Of a stretch of 64,000 bases of DNA, positions 41,566 to 50,960 are shown in pieces. The notes below the pieces were generated by a model. That model was not told the origin of the DNA. It made no database searches and worked only from the letters and a program-made list of their open reading frames with translations. The translations under genes were made by a program, and so were the position numbers. The DNA lies in assembly GCA_963675935.2 (NCBI GenBank), contig CAXXPV010000003.1:310001-374000 (forward strand). The letters are read 5' to 3'. The stretch's first letter is position 1; every line of letters starts with the position of its first letter. The stretch is from G963675935 sp963675935. GTDB taxonomy: Bacteria > Planctomycetota > Planctomycetia > Pirellulales > Thermoguttaceae.

Positions 41566-42534
41566 CTACACTTCGCCCGTTAGCCGGTCGTAAAAAGCGA
41601 CGTAGTTGTCTCTCTGGTCGCCCGAGCGGGCGGCAATCGCGTCGCGGGGATGCTCGTTGAGCTGTCCGGTGATGTGGTATTGCGGGAATGGTCCCCATTC
41701 GACCGTCCGGCTCAACGGCAGTAATTGCTCTTGAATGACTTGATAAACCGGGCGGATGCGAAACTTCGGGTTGCGTAGGAATCCGATTAAGAGTTCCATC
41801 GGGCAGTTGCCGGCGCCGCGGCCCAGCCCGGCCATCGTGGCGTCGATCCGATTCGCCAGATGAATGATCGCCTCGATTGTGTTGGCGAAGGCCAACTGCT
41901 GGTTGTTGTGCGTGTGGATGCCCACTTCCTTGCCGGTGGCTTGACCGAAGGCCCGATACTTTTTCACGAGCAACTCGATTTGCTCGGCGTAGAGCGAACC
42001 GTAGCTATCGACAACCACCAGCGTGCTGGCCGGCGTCTGCGCTAGCTCTTCCAACGCCTGGTCGATTTCGACCTCCGAGGCCGTGGAGACGGCCATCAGA
42101 TTGGCCGACACTTCGTAGCCCTTCTCCGAGGCGTCGTGAATCATATCGACCGCTTCGGAAACTTGATGCACGTAGAAGGCCACGCGGATCATGTCGAGTA
42201 CGCTGTCTTTTTTCGGCAGGATGTCGGTCCGCCAATCCGACTTGCCGGCGTCGGCCATTACGGCGAGTTTCAGCGGCGTATGATTTTCGCCGACGACGCG
42301 GCGCAGGTCTTCCTCGTCGCAGAACTTCCACGGCCCGCACTGCTCGCGCGAAAAAAGCTTCTTCGACGCCTTGTACCCGATCTCCATGTAGTCGATGCCG
42401 GCCGCCACGCAGGCGTTGTACACCGCGCGGACGAAACCGTCCTCGAAATTATGGTTGTTGATCAGGCCGCCGTCGCGGACCGTACAATCCAAAACTTTCA
42501 GCGCGGGTCGGTAGGTAATCCAGGGGGCAGTCAT
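41566..42534 (-). CDS. HMGL-like aldolase (pyruvate carboxyltransferase / homocitrate-synthase-like)
   Basis: A 322-residue metal-dependent TIM barrel. GAAGGAGA nine bases before the ATG at 42534 fixes the start (MTAPWITYRPALKVLDCTVR). DCTVRDGGLINNHNF is the metal-binding strand-1 motif (DxTxRDG), LVVVDSYGSLY lies at strand 6, and VGIHTHNNQQLAFANTIEAI gives the HxH metal ligands, followed by ATMAGLGRGAGNCPMELLIG. The last 60 residues (YQVIQEQLLPLSRTVEWGPF) resemble the C-terminal part of 4-hydroxy-2-oxovalerate-aldolase-like proteins found in polysaccharide loci. The substrate cannot be named. Confidence 0.87.
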   Translation of the reverse strand: MTAPWITYRPALKVLDCTVRDGGLINNHNFEDGFVRAVYNACVAAGIDYMEIGYKASKKLFSREQCGPWKFCDEEDLRRVVGENHTPLKLAVMADAGKSDWRTDILPKKDSVLDMIRVAFYVHQVSEAVDMIHDASEKGYEVSANLMAVSTASEVEIDQALEELAQTPASTLVVVDSYGSLYAEQIELLVKKYRAFGQATGKEVGIHTHNNQQLAFANTIEAIIHLANRIDATMAGLGRGAGNCPMELLIGFLRNPKFRIRPVYQVIQEQLLPLSRTVEWGPFPQYHITGQLNEHPRDAIAARSGDQRDNYVAFYDRLTGEV

Positions 42535-42689
42535 CGGCGGGCGTCTCCTTCTTTTGCATTTTAACCGGCACGATCTAACTCTACCTACACATTGGTGGGT
42601 TGTCAAACCGGCGCACTCCACCCGCCCGTGGGGTGCATGGTTTGCAGGCGACGGCAAGCCCAAATAGGATGAAAAGAGGCGAAGGCAAC

Positions 42690-43526
42690 GCCAAGCAGCG
42701 TATTTTTCTCGATGGTACCGACGACGTCCAAAAGAAGGTCCGCGCACGGCGGATACAGACGCCGTTGTCGGTATTCATTTGTCCCACGCGGGTAACCGTT
42801 CACGGGCCGGGAAAACATCGTCATTCTGTGCGCAGCGAAGAATCTCGTCTGGGCCGTGATTCCACGAGAGATTCTTCGCTGCGCTCAGAATGACGGGTGC
42901 CCCGTGAACGGTTACCCCACGCGGCGACAGGCGATTTGTTATCCATATCTAAGCCAAGGAATTAACTTCAGAAATGCCGATGACGCGAGCTGTGTAACGT
43001 CCGGGGTTGCCCGCACCGACTACGCAGCCAACTGCGGCGACTATTACTACGATGTTACCCCTGTCAACACTGCGCTGAACGCCATGACCGATGCCGTGAA
43101 CAACGGTGTAATCACTTCCACCGCACGAAGACTTTTTGGGGATGTCGCCAAAAACACCTCTGGAGTACTTTACTGCGCAAGCATGATTCGCATAAGCGAC
43201 ATTCCCGACGGAACCAGCAATACTTACCTTCTAGGCGAAAATACATAAATTCCGACACCTACATAACCGGTGAGGACGCCGGCGACAACGAAGCCCTCTT
43301 CGTCGGCCACGATTGGGACAATGAACGTTGGACAACTTGGGCGCCGTCGGTCGACATTCCAGGCATTACGAGCTGGGGGGTATTCGGCGGCGCCCATTCC
43401 ACTGGCTTTCACATGGCCATGTGCGACGGGTCTGTGCAGCAGATGAGCTATTCGATTGAGGCCGAGGTCCACCGTTGCCTTGGCAACCGTAAGGACGGCG
43501 CAGCCATCGACGCGAAAAAACTCTAA
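42690..43526 (+). pseudogene. DUF1559 prepilin-like gene: 5-prime truncated, split by a MITE and frameshifted
   Basis: Remnant of a planctomycete DUF1559 protein. KKVRARRIQTPLSVFICPT lies before a family A element and RRQAICYPYLSQGINFRNAD after it; removing the element and one CCCACGCGG rejoins ICPTRRQAICYPY, the expected motif. The frame then runs to SDIPDGTSNTYLLGE at 43237. There GAAAATAC needs one more A to continue as EKYINSDTYITGEDAGDNE, which reads on to STGFHMAMCDGSVQQMSYSI and ends at 43526. The N-terminal methylation motif and pilin helix are missing. Confidence 0.9.
42792..42915. mobile_element. Family A palindromic MITE, copy 2 (124 bp), inside DUF1559
   Basis: Ends GTAACCGTTCACGGG and CCCGTGAACGGTTAC with the shared CGTCATTCTG hairpin. 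Perfect 9-bp duplications CCCACGCGG lie directly at both sides (42783-42791 and 42916-42924). The uninterrupted gene text can be reconstructed exactly. Confidence 0.96.
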
Positions 43527-43643
43527 AGCAACATTTCATGAATACTATCCCACAGCGGCATCCTCAAATTAGACATCATTCCGCGCAGTTTGTCCATCGC
43601 GATAGGAAACGGGGTGTGCTAGAATCAGCGGCATATCGCTCCC

Positions 43644-43782
43644 GTGTGCGGCCATATTTTCTGGCAGATAGGCAATTCCGTCATTCTGAGCGCAGCGAAG
43701 AATCTCGTTTTCCTCGTGGCGCGGGCGAGATTCTTCGCTGCGATCAGAATGACCGATCTTGCCAGAAAAAAAGGCCGCACAC
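43644..43782. mobile_element. Family B palindromic MITE, copy 2 (139 bp)
   Basis: Ends GTGTGCGGCCATATTTTCTG and AGAAAAAAAGGCCGCACAC with the shared hairpin. Perfect 8-bp duplications TCGCTCCC lie at both sides (43636-43643 and 43783-43790). It differs from copy 1 by a few substitutions only. Confidence 0.93.
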
Positions 43783-44022
43783 TCGCTCCCCGATTCGTTT
43801 GCAAATCGCCGGCCTGCGCGATAAGATGATGGTTCCCGCCTGAACGGATTTCGCATCCGCCCGTTTCGCTCTAAATGACCTTGCGTGATTCTGGGAGACT
43901 AAGAGAACAAAATGTTGGGATGTCAGTACAACTGCCACCCCAACGAGAGGATTCCACATCCGCCTGTTTTGCTCTGTCGCTGTTGCTTTTTTGAAGTTCC
44001 AACCAAAGAGGAGAGTGTCGCC

Positions 44023-45315
44023 ATGCTCCACGGTAGTCAGAACATTTCCAGGCGGGGGTTCCTCGCCACGGCAGCCGCCGCCGGCGCCGCGATGGCCGCC
44101 CCGATGGTCATTTCCGCGAAAGCACTCGGCAAAGACGGCACGGCCGCCCCCAGCGAGCGGATCGTCATGGGCGGCATCGGCATCGGCAGCCGGGGCACCT
44201 ACGATCTGAGTTGCTTCCTGCCGCAGCCCGACGTGCAGTTCGTCGCCATCGCCGACGTCAAGGCCAATCGTCGCAAAGCCGTCAAAGACATCGCCGATGC
44301 CAAATACGGCAACAAGGATTGTGCGACCTACCGCGATTTCCGCGATTTGTTGGCCCGCGACGACATCGACGCCGTGCTGATCGCCACTGGCCCGAATTGG
44401 CACGCGACGGCCGCGATGTTCGCGGCGCGGGCCGGCAAGGACGTGTACTGCGAAAAGCCTTGCACGAAGAACATCGCCCAAAGCCTGGAGTTGGCCGACA
44501 CGTTCCGCCGCACGGCTCGGGTGTTTCAGGCGGGCACGCAGCGTCGCAGCATCCCGCATTTCGCGTTCGCGGCCAATTTGGCCCGCACCGGAAAACTCGG
44601 CAAGCTCACGGCGGTTCATGCCCATCCGGCTGGCATGTGGGTTGGATCGAGCGGCTGGCTGCCGGCTCAGCCCGAGCCGCCCAAGGAGGAGTTGGACTGG
44701 GACATGTACCTCGGCCCAGCCGCTTGGCGTCCGTTCAATCAAGATATTGCCAACAGCGGCAGCAGTTTTGAAAAAGGCGGTGGCATGGTCGGCGGCGGTT
44801 GTCTGGAATGGGGTTCCCATTGCGTGGACCTCTGCCAGTGGGCTGCCAACGCCGACAATACGGCGCCGATCGAGTACAACCCGAGAGGCGCCGACGGGCG
44901 CGCGGTCGGCGTTTACGCCAGCGGCTGCAAGCTGGTGATTCGCGAAGACGGTTGGCTCCCGCTTGGTTCGTGCCCCGTGCGGTACGAAGGCGAAACTGGC
45001 TGGGTCGAGGCCGGCGATTGCGGACGGATCATCGTCAGTTCACCCTCGCTGTTGGCCGGGAAAAAGGTCGTTGAAATCGGCGGCTACCCGGCGACGTTCC
45101 ATGTGCGTAATTTCCTCGATTGCGTGAAGACCCGCGCCCAAACGATTGCCAACGCCCAGGTGGCCTGCCAGTCGCACATCGCCTGCAACGCCGTCAACAT
45201 CGCCATGTTCCTCAATCGCAAGTTGAAATACGATCCGGTGAAAAACGAGTTCATCGGCGACGACGAGGCCAATCGGCTGCGCGGCGAGGCCATGCGCGAT
45301 CCTTGGCGGGTGTAA
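44023..45315 (+). CDS. Gfo/Idh/MocA-family oxidoreductase, Tat-exported
   Basis: A 430-residue NAD(P)-dependent sugar or inositol dehydrogenase-like protein. The N-terminus NISRRGFLATAAAAGAAMAA is a twin-arginine signal. The Rossmann fold begins at IVMGGIGIGSRGTYDLSCFL, followed by VQFVAIADVKANRRKAV and the family motif YCEKPCTKNIAQSLELADTF (EKP). TGKLGKLTAVHAHPAG and GGGMVGGGCLEWGSHCVDLC belong to the C-terminal beta sheet. Planctomycetes carry many such Tat-exported paralogues with unknown substrates. AAAGAGGAGAGTGTCGCC precedes the ATG. It opens a run of five same-strand genes. Confidence 0.9.
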   Translation: MLHGSQNISRRGFLATAAAAGAAMAAPMVISAKALGKDGTAAPSERIVMGGIGIGSRGTYDLSCFLPQPDVQFVAIADVKANRRKAVKDIADAKYGNKDCATYRDFRDLLARDDIDAVLIATGPNWHATAAMFAARAGKDVYCEKPCTKNIAQSLELADTFRRTARVFQAGTQRRSIPHFAFAANLARTGKLGKLTAVHAHPAGMWVGSSGWLPAQPEPPKEELDWDMYLGPAAWRPFNQDIANSGSSFEKGGGMVGGGCLEWGSHCVDLCQWAANADNTAPIEYNPRGADGRAVGVYASGCKLVIREDGWLPLGSCPVRYEGETGWVEAGDCGRIIVSSPSLLAGKKVVEIGGYPATFHVRNFLDCVKTRAQTIANAQVACQSHIACNAVNIAMFLNRKLKYDPVKNEFIGDDEANRLRGEAMRDPWRV

Positions 45316-45362
45316 AGTTCGCCGTCCCGTGTTTAAACCACAACCAGACGAAGGAACACAAA

Positions 45363-46352
45363 ATGTCACCCGGCATCAATCGTCGAACGCTGTTGAAGGA
45401 ATCGCTAGCCGCCACGGCCGCCGGCGCGATGGCCTTGCACACAACCGCCGGCAACGTCTTTGCCGCCGATGCGACCGCGAAACCCGCCGCCGCAACCACC
45501 CCGCTCAATTCCTTGCCGATGGGCCAGATCGGCAAGCTGAAGGTAAGCCGGATGCTGTTGGGCGGGAATCTGTTGACCCACTTCACGCACAGCCGCGACC
45601 TGCGCTACGTGTACAATCTGACCGCCCATTACAACACCGACGAAAAGATCATGGAAACCTTGGCGCTGGCCGAGCGGCACGGCGTCAACACGCTTTCCAT
45701 GCACAATCCGCCCCACGCGATAAGCGTGCTGAAAAAATACCGCAAGCAAGGCGGCAAGATTCAGTGGATCATCTGCCCCACCGCATGGCCGACGCCGGAC
45801 ATGGCGGCCTACACCGCGCAGGTAAAGGAACTCGTTGACGCCGGCTGCGAAGCCATCTATCTCTGGGGCGTCATCTCCGATCAGTTGGTCCCGCAAAACC
45901 ACATCGACTTGGTCATCAAGGCCGTCGAAGTGGCGAAGAAGCTCGGCGTGCCCTCGGGCGTCGGCTGCCACGATTTGCGGGTGGTCGCGGAGTGTGAGAA
46001 GAACGGCGTGCCGGCCGATTTCTACATCAAGACCTTCCATCAACATGGGTATCCCTCCGGGCCGAAGCCGGAGCAGCTCAAAGGCGTGACGGCCGAGCTG
46101 GCCCCCGCCTACTGGTGCAAGGATCCGCAAGGGACGATCGACCTGATGAAGACCGTCGAAAAGCCGTGGATCGCTTTCAAGATCATGGCCGCCGGGGCCA
46201 TTCCGCCGAAAGACGCCTTCAACTACGCCTTCACGAACGGCGCCGACCACATCCTGGCGGGCATGTTCGACTTCGAGATCGCCGAGGACGTGGAAATCGC
46301 CAAAGCCGCCGTCGCGACCGCCGCAAAGCGTGCCCGGCCGTGGAGAAGCTAA
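45363..46352 (+). CDS. Tat-exported TIM-barrel oxidoreductase, aldo/keto reductase-like
   Basis: A 329-residue protein starting MSPGINRRTLLKESLAATAA, a twin-arginine signal. The rest reads as a TIM barrel: LPMGQIGKLKVSRMLLGGNL is the usual aldo/keto-reductase opening, then TLALAERHGVNTLSMHNPPH, DAGCEAIYLWGVISDQLV, VAKKLGVPSGVGCHDLRVVA and WIAFKIMAAGAIPPKDAFNY. The canonical AKR catalytic tetrad is not evident, so activity may differ. It starts 47 bases after the preceding stop and is probably co-transcribed. Confidence 0.78.
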   Translation: MSPGINRRTLLKESLAATAAGAMALHTTAGNVFAADATAKPAAATTPLNSLPMGQIGKLKVSRMLLGGNLLTHFTHSRDLRYVYNLTAHYNTDEKIMETLALAERHGVNTLSMHNPPHAISVLKKYRKQGGKIQWIICPTAWPTPDMAAYTAQVKELVDAGCEAIYLWGVISDQLVPQNHIDLVIKAVEVAKKLGVPSGVGCHDLRVVAECEKNGVPADFYIKTFHQHGYPSGPKPEQLKGVTAELAPAYWCKDPQGTIDLMKTVEKPWIAFKIMAAGAIPPKDAFNYAFTNGADHILAGMFDFEIAEDVEIAKAAVATAAKRARPWRS

Positions 46353-46354
46353 TA

Positions 46355-47239
46355 ATGCAAGTCGCGTTTCGACCCCTGACATCCAAATTTGTTTGTGCGG
46401 CATTGGCGGCATGGTTGGCAACTCTCTCGGCAGCCGCGGCCGCCGAGATGAAAGACTATCCATTCTTCCCCTTCTGCATCGACTGGCATGACGCGAAGAA
46501 ACGGTCGTTCGACCAACAAGCCGAAATGCTCAAGTCGTTGGGCTACGACGGCGTCGGCCACATTTTTCTGGACGGCGTGGCCGAGCGGCTCAAATCGCTC
46601 GACAAGGCCGGTCTGACGTTGTATCAGATCACCATGAACGTCGACCTCGCGCCGAATCGGCCGCCCTACGACGCCCGGTTCAAGGATGTCTTGGAGCTTG
46701 TGAAGGGGCGGCGCATGCAGTTCATCCTCTTGACCAACGGCGCGAAGCCGTCGGACACCGCGGTCGATCCGCGCGCAGTCAAGATTTTACGAGAGATGTC
46801 GGAACTGGCTCGGCACTCCGGCTCGCAGTTGCTCCTTTACCCTCATCAGGGTTCCTGGATCGAGCGCATCGAGGATTCGATTCGAGTTGCGGACAAAGTT
46901 GATCGTCCGAACGTCGGCGTGATGTTCAATTTATGCCACTGGCTGCGAGTGGACAAGCAGCGAGACTACAAGCCGCTGTTGAAGCAAGCGATGCCGCGAC
47001 TGTGGGCCGTTTCGATCAACGGCGCCGACGAGTTCGATGAGAAGCCCGGCTGGGATCATTATATTCAGCCGCTTGATCGCGGTTCGTTCGACGTTGGCGG
47101 CCTGCTCAAGACGCTCAAGGAATTAGGCTATAAGGGGCCCATCGGACTTCAATGTTTCGGCATCGGCGGCGACGCCCGCGAACACCTCGCGCGTTCGATG
47201 GCCGCATGGCGCAGATTGAATGCGAATCTGAAGGACTGA
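46355..47239 (+). CDS. Xylose-isomerase-like TIM-barrel protein, exported
   Basis: A 294-residue protein whose ATG lies 2 bases after the previous stop, indicating translational coupling. Signal peptide FVCAALAAWLATLSAAAAA. The AP-endonuclease-2/xylose-isomerase-like barrel is visible in FCIDWHDAKKRSFDQQAEML, KSLGYDGVGHIFLDGVAERL, GSQLLLYPHQGSWIERIEDS, RPNVGVMFNLCHWLRVDKQR and LKELGYKGPIGLQCFGIGGD. Such proteins often epimerise or isomerise sugars and pair with Gfo/Idh/MocA enzymes, as here. Confidence 0.85.
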   Translation: MQVAFRPLTSKFVCAALAAWLATLSAAAAAEMKDYPFFPFCIDWHDAKKRSFDQQAEMLKSLGYDGVGHIFLDGVAERLKSLDKAGLTLYQITMNVDLAPNRPPYDARFKDVLELVKGRRMQFILLTNGAKPSDTAVDPRAVKILREMSELARHSGSQLLLYPHQGSWIERIEDSIRVADKVDRPNVGVMFNLCHWLRVDKQRDYKPLLKQAMPRLWAVSINGADEFDEKPGWDHYIQPLDRGSFDVGGLLKTLKELGYKGPIGLQCFGIGGDAREHLARSMAAWRRLNANLKD

Positions 47240-47402
47240 AAAAGAACCAACACAACTGGGCCATTCGTGGTCGCTCCGTACTATTCCATACACCGCCGCG
47301 GGAAATATCAGGCCGCCTGTTTCCACAACGCCGACATACACAACGCAAAAATCCCTGACGCGCTTTCCATCACGATTACACATAGTTCCACGGAGAATAA
47401 AG

Positions 47403-49388
47403 ATGATGTCTCGTTCACGCTATTTCACCCTTCAATCCGCTTGCCTCGCGGCGGCGTTGATGGCGACGTTCGCCGTCCAAGCGGCCACGGCCTTCGGCGA
47501 GGAGAGCGCGGCCGAAAAACAAAAAAAACTCATCGCGGTGCTCGAATCGAAGGATGCGCCGCCGCAAGACAAGGCGATTACTTGCAAACGCCTGGCCCTC
47601 TGCGGCGACAAGGACGCTGTTCCGGCCCTTGTGCCGCTTCTGTCGGATGAAAAACTCGCCGCTTGGGCTCGCATCGCCTTGGAAGCGATTCCCGATCCCG
47701 CTGTCGATGAATCGCTTTTGGCGGCAACATCGAAATTGCAGGGGCGTTTGCTGGTCGGCGTGATCAATTCAATCGGCGTGCGCCGCAGTCCGAATGCGGT
47801 TGACACTCTTGCAAATCTGCTCAATGCGAAAGGCTCCGATGCCGAAGTGGCTGCGGCCGCGGCCGTGGCCTTGGGCCGCATCGGCGACGCTAAGGCCGCC
47901 GGCATTCTTGAAAAGATTCTCGCCGTCGAGTCTTTGCCCATGCCGCTTCGTTCGGCGGTTGCCGAGGGCTGCATTTTGTGTGCGGAGCGGAGCCTCAAGG
48001 CAGGCAATGCCGCCGAGGCCGTCAAGCTGTACGACGCGGTTCGCCGTGCCGCCGTGCCCAAGCAGCGCATGCTCGAAGCCACGCGCGGCGCCATTCTCGC
48101 CCGAAAGGCCGACGGACTTCCCCTGTTGCTCGAACAATTGCGGTCAAACGAACCGGCGCGATTCGAGCTTGGGCTTCGGGTTGCCCGCGAATTTCCGGGC
48201 AGCGAGGCGACCGCCGTTTTGGTGGCCGAATTGGATCGGATGACGCCGGAGCGTCAGGCCCTGATGGTGTTGGCGTTGACCGATCGCGGCGACCGTCCGC
48301 CGCTGGCCGTGGTGGCGAAAACGGCCGCGAAAGGCCCGAAACCCGTGCGAATCGCGGCGATGCAGGTGCTCCAGCGGCAGGGCGACGGTTCGTGCGTGCC
48401 TGTGTTGTTGGCGGCCGCCGCCGAGGCCGACGCGGAACTATCGGACGCTGCCGCCGCCGCGCTGGCCGAGATGCCCGGCAAGGACGTCAACGCCGATCTT
48501 GCCGCCCGGCTGCCGAAGGCCGAGGGAAAAACGCGTCTGGTTTTGATCGAGCTTGTGGGCCAACGGCGTATCGCGGCGGCCGTGCCGCTGCTGCTCGCGG
48601 CCGCGGACGACGCCGACGCGAAGGTTCGCTCCGCGGCGCTCAAGTCGTTGGGCGATACGATCGACTTCGCGTCGCTCCCGTCGTTGGTCGAGCGATTGGT
48701 GAAGGCCAAGACGCCGGAAGACATGGCCGTAGTGGCCGAGGCGCTCAAGGCCGCGTCGGGGCGGATGCCCGATCGCGAGGCGTGCGCCGAGAAGTTGGCC
48801 GAAGCAATGCCGCGGGCTTCCGCCCAGGCGAAGTGCAAGCTGTTGGAATCTTTGGGCGCCACGGGCGGCCCAAAAGCCCTTGCGGCCATCGCGGAGGCGT
48901 CGAAAGACGCGAACGCCGACGTTCAAGGCGCGGCCATCCAGCAGTTGGGCGCGTGGATGACGCCCGACGCGGCGCCGGCGCTGTTGGAATTGGCGAAGAA
49001 CTCTGCGAACGACAAACTGAAGGTACGCGCCCTGCGCGGTTATCTTCGCATCGCACGGCAGTTTGTCATGCCGGCCGAGACGCGGCTCGCGATGTTCAAC
49101 ACCGCGATGGAAATTGCCCGGCGCGACGAGGAGAAGCGGATTGCCCTGGATGTTTTGACGCGGATTCCGTCCAAGGAAACGCTTGCTCTGGCGACCGCGC
49201 GATTGAGCGACCCGAAGTTGCGCGACGCGGCGGCCGACGCGGCCGTCAAAATCGCCGCGAAGTTGGTCGCTGCCGAGCCGAAGGCTGCGGCCGAGGCGAT
49301 GCAAAAGGTTTTGGACTCCGGCATCGGCGATCCGGTGAAAGGCCGCGCCAAGCAGATTTTGGACAAGGCCAATGCCGGCGTGAAGTAA
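47403..49388 (+). CDS. Exported HEAT-repeat protein
   Basis: A 661-residue alpha-solenoid. Signal peptide LQSACLAAALMATFAVQAATAFG is followed by about 14-16 tandem helical pairs rich in Ala, Leu and Lys, for example DKDAVPALVPLLSDEKLAAW, NAVDTLANLLNAKGSDAEVA and DDADAKVRSAALKSLGDTID. It lacks the C-terminal heme domain often joined to such solenoids in planctomycetes. It is probably a protein-binding scaffold for the neighbouring secreted enzymes. GGAGAATAAAG precedes the start; ATG ATG allows 47403 or 47406. Confidence 0.85.
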   Translation: MMSRSRYFTLQSACLAAALMATFAVQAATAFGEESAAEKQKKLIAVLESKDAPPQDKAITCKRLALCGDKDAVPALVPLLSDEKLAAWARIALEAIPDPAVDESLLAATSKLQGRLLVGVINSIGVRRSPNAVDTLANLLNAKGSDAEVAAAAAVALGRIGDAKAAGILEKILAVESLPMPLRSAVAEGCILCAERSLKAGNAAEAVKLYDAVRRAAVPKQRMLEATRGAILARKADGLPLLLEQLRSNEPARFELGLRVAREFPGSEATAVLVAELDRMTPERQALMVLALTDRGDRPPLAVVAKTAAKGPKPVRIAAMQVLQRQGDGSCVPVLLAAAAEADAELSDAAAAALAEMPGKDVNADLAARLPKAEGKTRLVLIELVGQRRIAAAVPLLLAAADDADAKVRSAALKSLGDTIDFASLPSLVERLVKAKTPEDMAVVAEALKAASGRMPDREACAEKLAEAMPRASAQAKCKLLESLGATGGPKALAAIAEASKDANADVQGAAIQQLGAWMTPDAAPALLELAKNSANDKLKVRALRGYLRIARQFVMPAETRLAMFNTAMEIARRDEEKRIALDVLTRIPSKETLALATARLSDPKLRDAAADAAVKIAAKLVAAEPKAAAEAMQKVLDSGIGDPVKGRAKQILDKANAGVK

Positions 49389-49673
49389 GTTGCTCCGTCT
49401 TCCCTCTCCCGTCTGATGGGAGAGGGGTCGGGGGTGAGGGCCGTGGGGCCGGCTGGTAGCTTCCAGGAGAGGAGGCTATATTGTGACGAGATTTCCCAAT
49501 AGGAAATAGGAGTCATGTGAGCCATGAGAGCTATACTGTAAGCGGTCGAATTTGTCTGATTTGTGTCATCCCGAAAAATATCAGACAAACCAGACCGTGC
49601 AAGGTATATAAGTCCCATCGGTCCTATTCGTCCTATCGGTCCTGTTTCCTATTTTTCTTATGGAGTTCCCGCC
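49389..49673. repeat. CCCTCTCCC hairpin and CCTAT-type tandem text
   Basis: CCCTCTCCCGTCTGATGGGA...GAGGG (about 49403-49428) forms a stem directly after the HEAT-repeat gene. Further on, a run of short repeats (CGGTCCTATTCGTCCTATCG, 49618-49650) is mirrored by CCCAATAGGAAATAGGAGTC near 49495. No gene is visible. Confidence 0.65.
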
Positions 49674-50870
49674 ATGCGATCCATCCTTTGCACTGCAACT
49701 TTATTGCTTCTTGTGTTGTTTGCCGGTTTGCCGCTCCGTGCGGAAACCGCCCCGGCGGCCGGCGGACTGAAGTTCGCCCCGCATCATGTCGGAACCTTCC
49801 GCAGTGAAGCCTGCTGCGTCGGCGATTTCAACAACGACGGCAAGCCCGACATCGCGGCAGGGCCGTTTCTCTACCTCGCCCCCGATTGGAAGCCACGAAA
49901 AATCCGCGAGCTGGCCGGCAGCGTCGATGAAAATGGCAAGGGCTATTACGACGACTTCATGAACGCCGCGGTCGATGTTGACGGCGACGGCCGGCTCGAT
50001 GTGGTTTCCTGCGCGTGGTTTTCCCAGTCTTCAACATGGTATCGCAACACCGGCGCGGCCGAGGGACTTTGGCCCACGCGGCTGATCGAAAAGAACGGCA
50101 ACTTCGAGACCGGCGGCGTCTATGATCTGAAAAACTCCGGCAAGCGAAACATCCTCGTGCCGTTCGTCAGTCGAACCGTCTGGGGCGAACTGGCCACGGA
50201 CGCCGATGGCAAACGCCCGATTGCGATGCATGTCGTTTCGCCGAAGGGCATGGATTTCGGCGTCGGAGTGGGCGACATCAACGGCGACGGCCGGACCGAC
50301 ATCATTCGCCCAAGCGCCTGGTTCGAGGCGCCCGCCGATCCGGTTGCCGGCCAGTGGATCGAGCATCCGTTGGGTCTTGGCGGAAAAGACGGAAAGGCCA
50401 CGCACACGGCGCAAATTCTTGTTTATGACGTGAATGGCGACAAGCTGCCCGACATCATTACCAGTTCGGCCCACGGCTACGGCATTTTCTGGTACGAGCA
50501 GCAACGCGCCGGCAACGAAATTTCATGGCGGCAGCATACGATCGACGACACCTGGACGCAGGCTCACTCGCTGGCGCTTGCCGATCTCGACGGCGACGGC
50601 CTGCCCGAGCTTGTCACGGGCAAGCGGTTCATGGCCCACAACGGTGGCGACCCCGACGAGTTCGGCCCGCTGGGCGTGTACTATTACAAATTGAACCGCA
50701 AGCCGACGCCGACGTGGACGAAGCACGTCGTTTCGTTCAACCAGGGCATCGGCTCGGGGTTGAACATTGAAGTTGCCGACCTGAACGGCGACAATCGGCC
50801 CGACATCATCGTGACGGGCAAGTGGGGCGGTCCGGTGTGGTTCGAGAATCAGGGCAAAGCCAATCCGTAG
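49674..50870 (+). CDS. Exported FG-GAP/VCBS-repeat beta-propeller protein
   Basis: A 398-residue predicted seven-bladed beta-propeller. Signal peptide MRSILCTATLLLLVLFAGLP...LRA. Calcium-binding loops repeat through it: VGDFNNDGKPDIAAGPFLYL, AVDVDGDGRLDVVSCAWFSQ, VGDINGDGRTDIIRPSAWFE, VYDVNGDKLPDIITSSAHGY, LADLDGDGLPELVTGKRFMA and VADLNGDNRPDIIVTGKWGG. This is the integrin-like FG-GAP/VCBS pattern of planctomycete secreted proteins. It is the last gene of the 44.0-50.9 kb run. Its stop codon TAG belongs to a repeated palindrome, so the original C-terminus may differ. Confidence 0.88.
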   Translation: MRSILCTATLLLLVLFAGLPLRAETAPAAGGLKFAPHHVGTFRSEACCVGDFNNDGKPDIAAGPFLYLAPDWKPRKIRELAGSVDENGKGYYDDFMNAAVDVDGDGRLDVVSCAWFSQSSTWYRNTGAAEGLWPTRLIEKNGNFETGGVYDLKNSGKRNILVPFVSRTVWGELATDADGKRPIAMHVVSPKGMDFGVGVGDINGDGRTDIIRPSAWFEAPADPVAGQWIEHPLGLGGKDGKATHTAQILVYDVNGDKLPDIITSSAHGYGIFWYEQQRAGNEISWRQHTIDDTWTQAHSLALADLDGDGLPELVTGKRFMAHNGGDPDEFGPLGVYYYKLNRKPTPTWTKHVVSFNQGIGSGLNIEVADLNGDNRPDIIVTGKWGGPVWFENQGKANP

Positions 50871-50889
50871 AACGGAATTCATTTCGTTG
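50867..50889. repeat. Palindrome supplying the stop codon of the VCBS gene
   Basis: GTAGAACGGAATTCATTTCG: the TAG at 50868-50870 is the gene's stop codon. Same palindrome as 62275-62298 and 37893-37916, with one arm substitution. Confidence 0.82.
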
Positions 50890-50960
50890 GTTTGAGTGAC
50901 TGCGGGAAAGAAGGCATCACCACCCTTTGTCTCGCCACTCGCCTTAGAGTCGGTCTTTCC

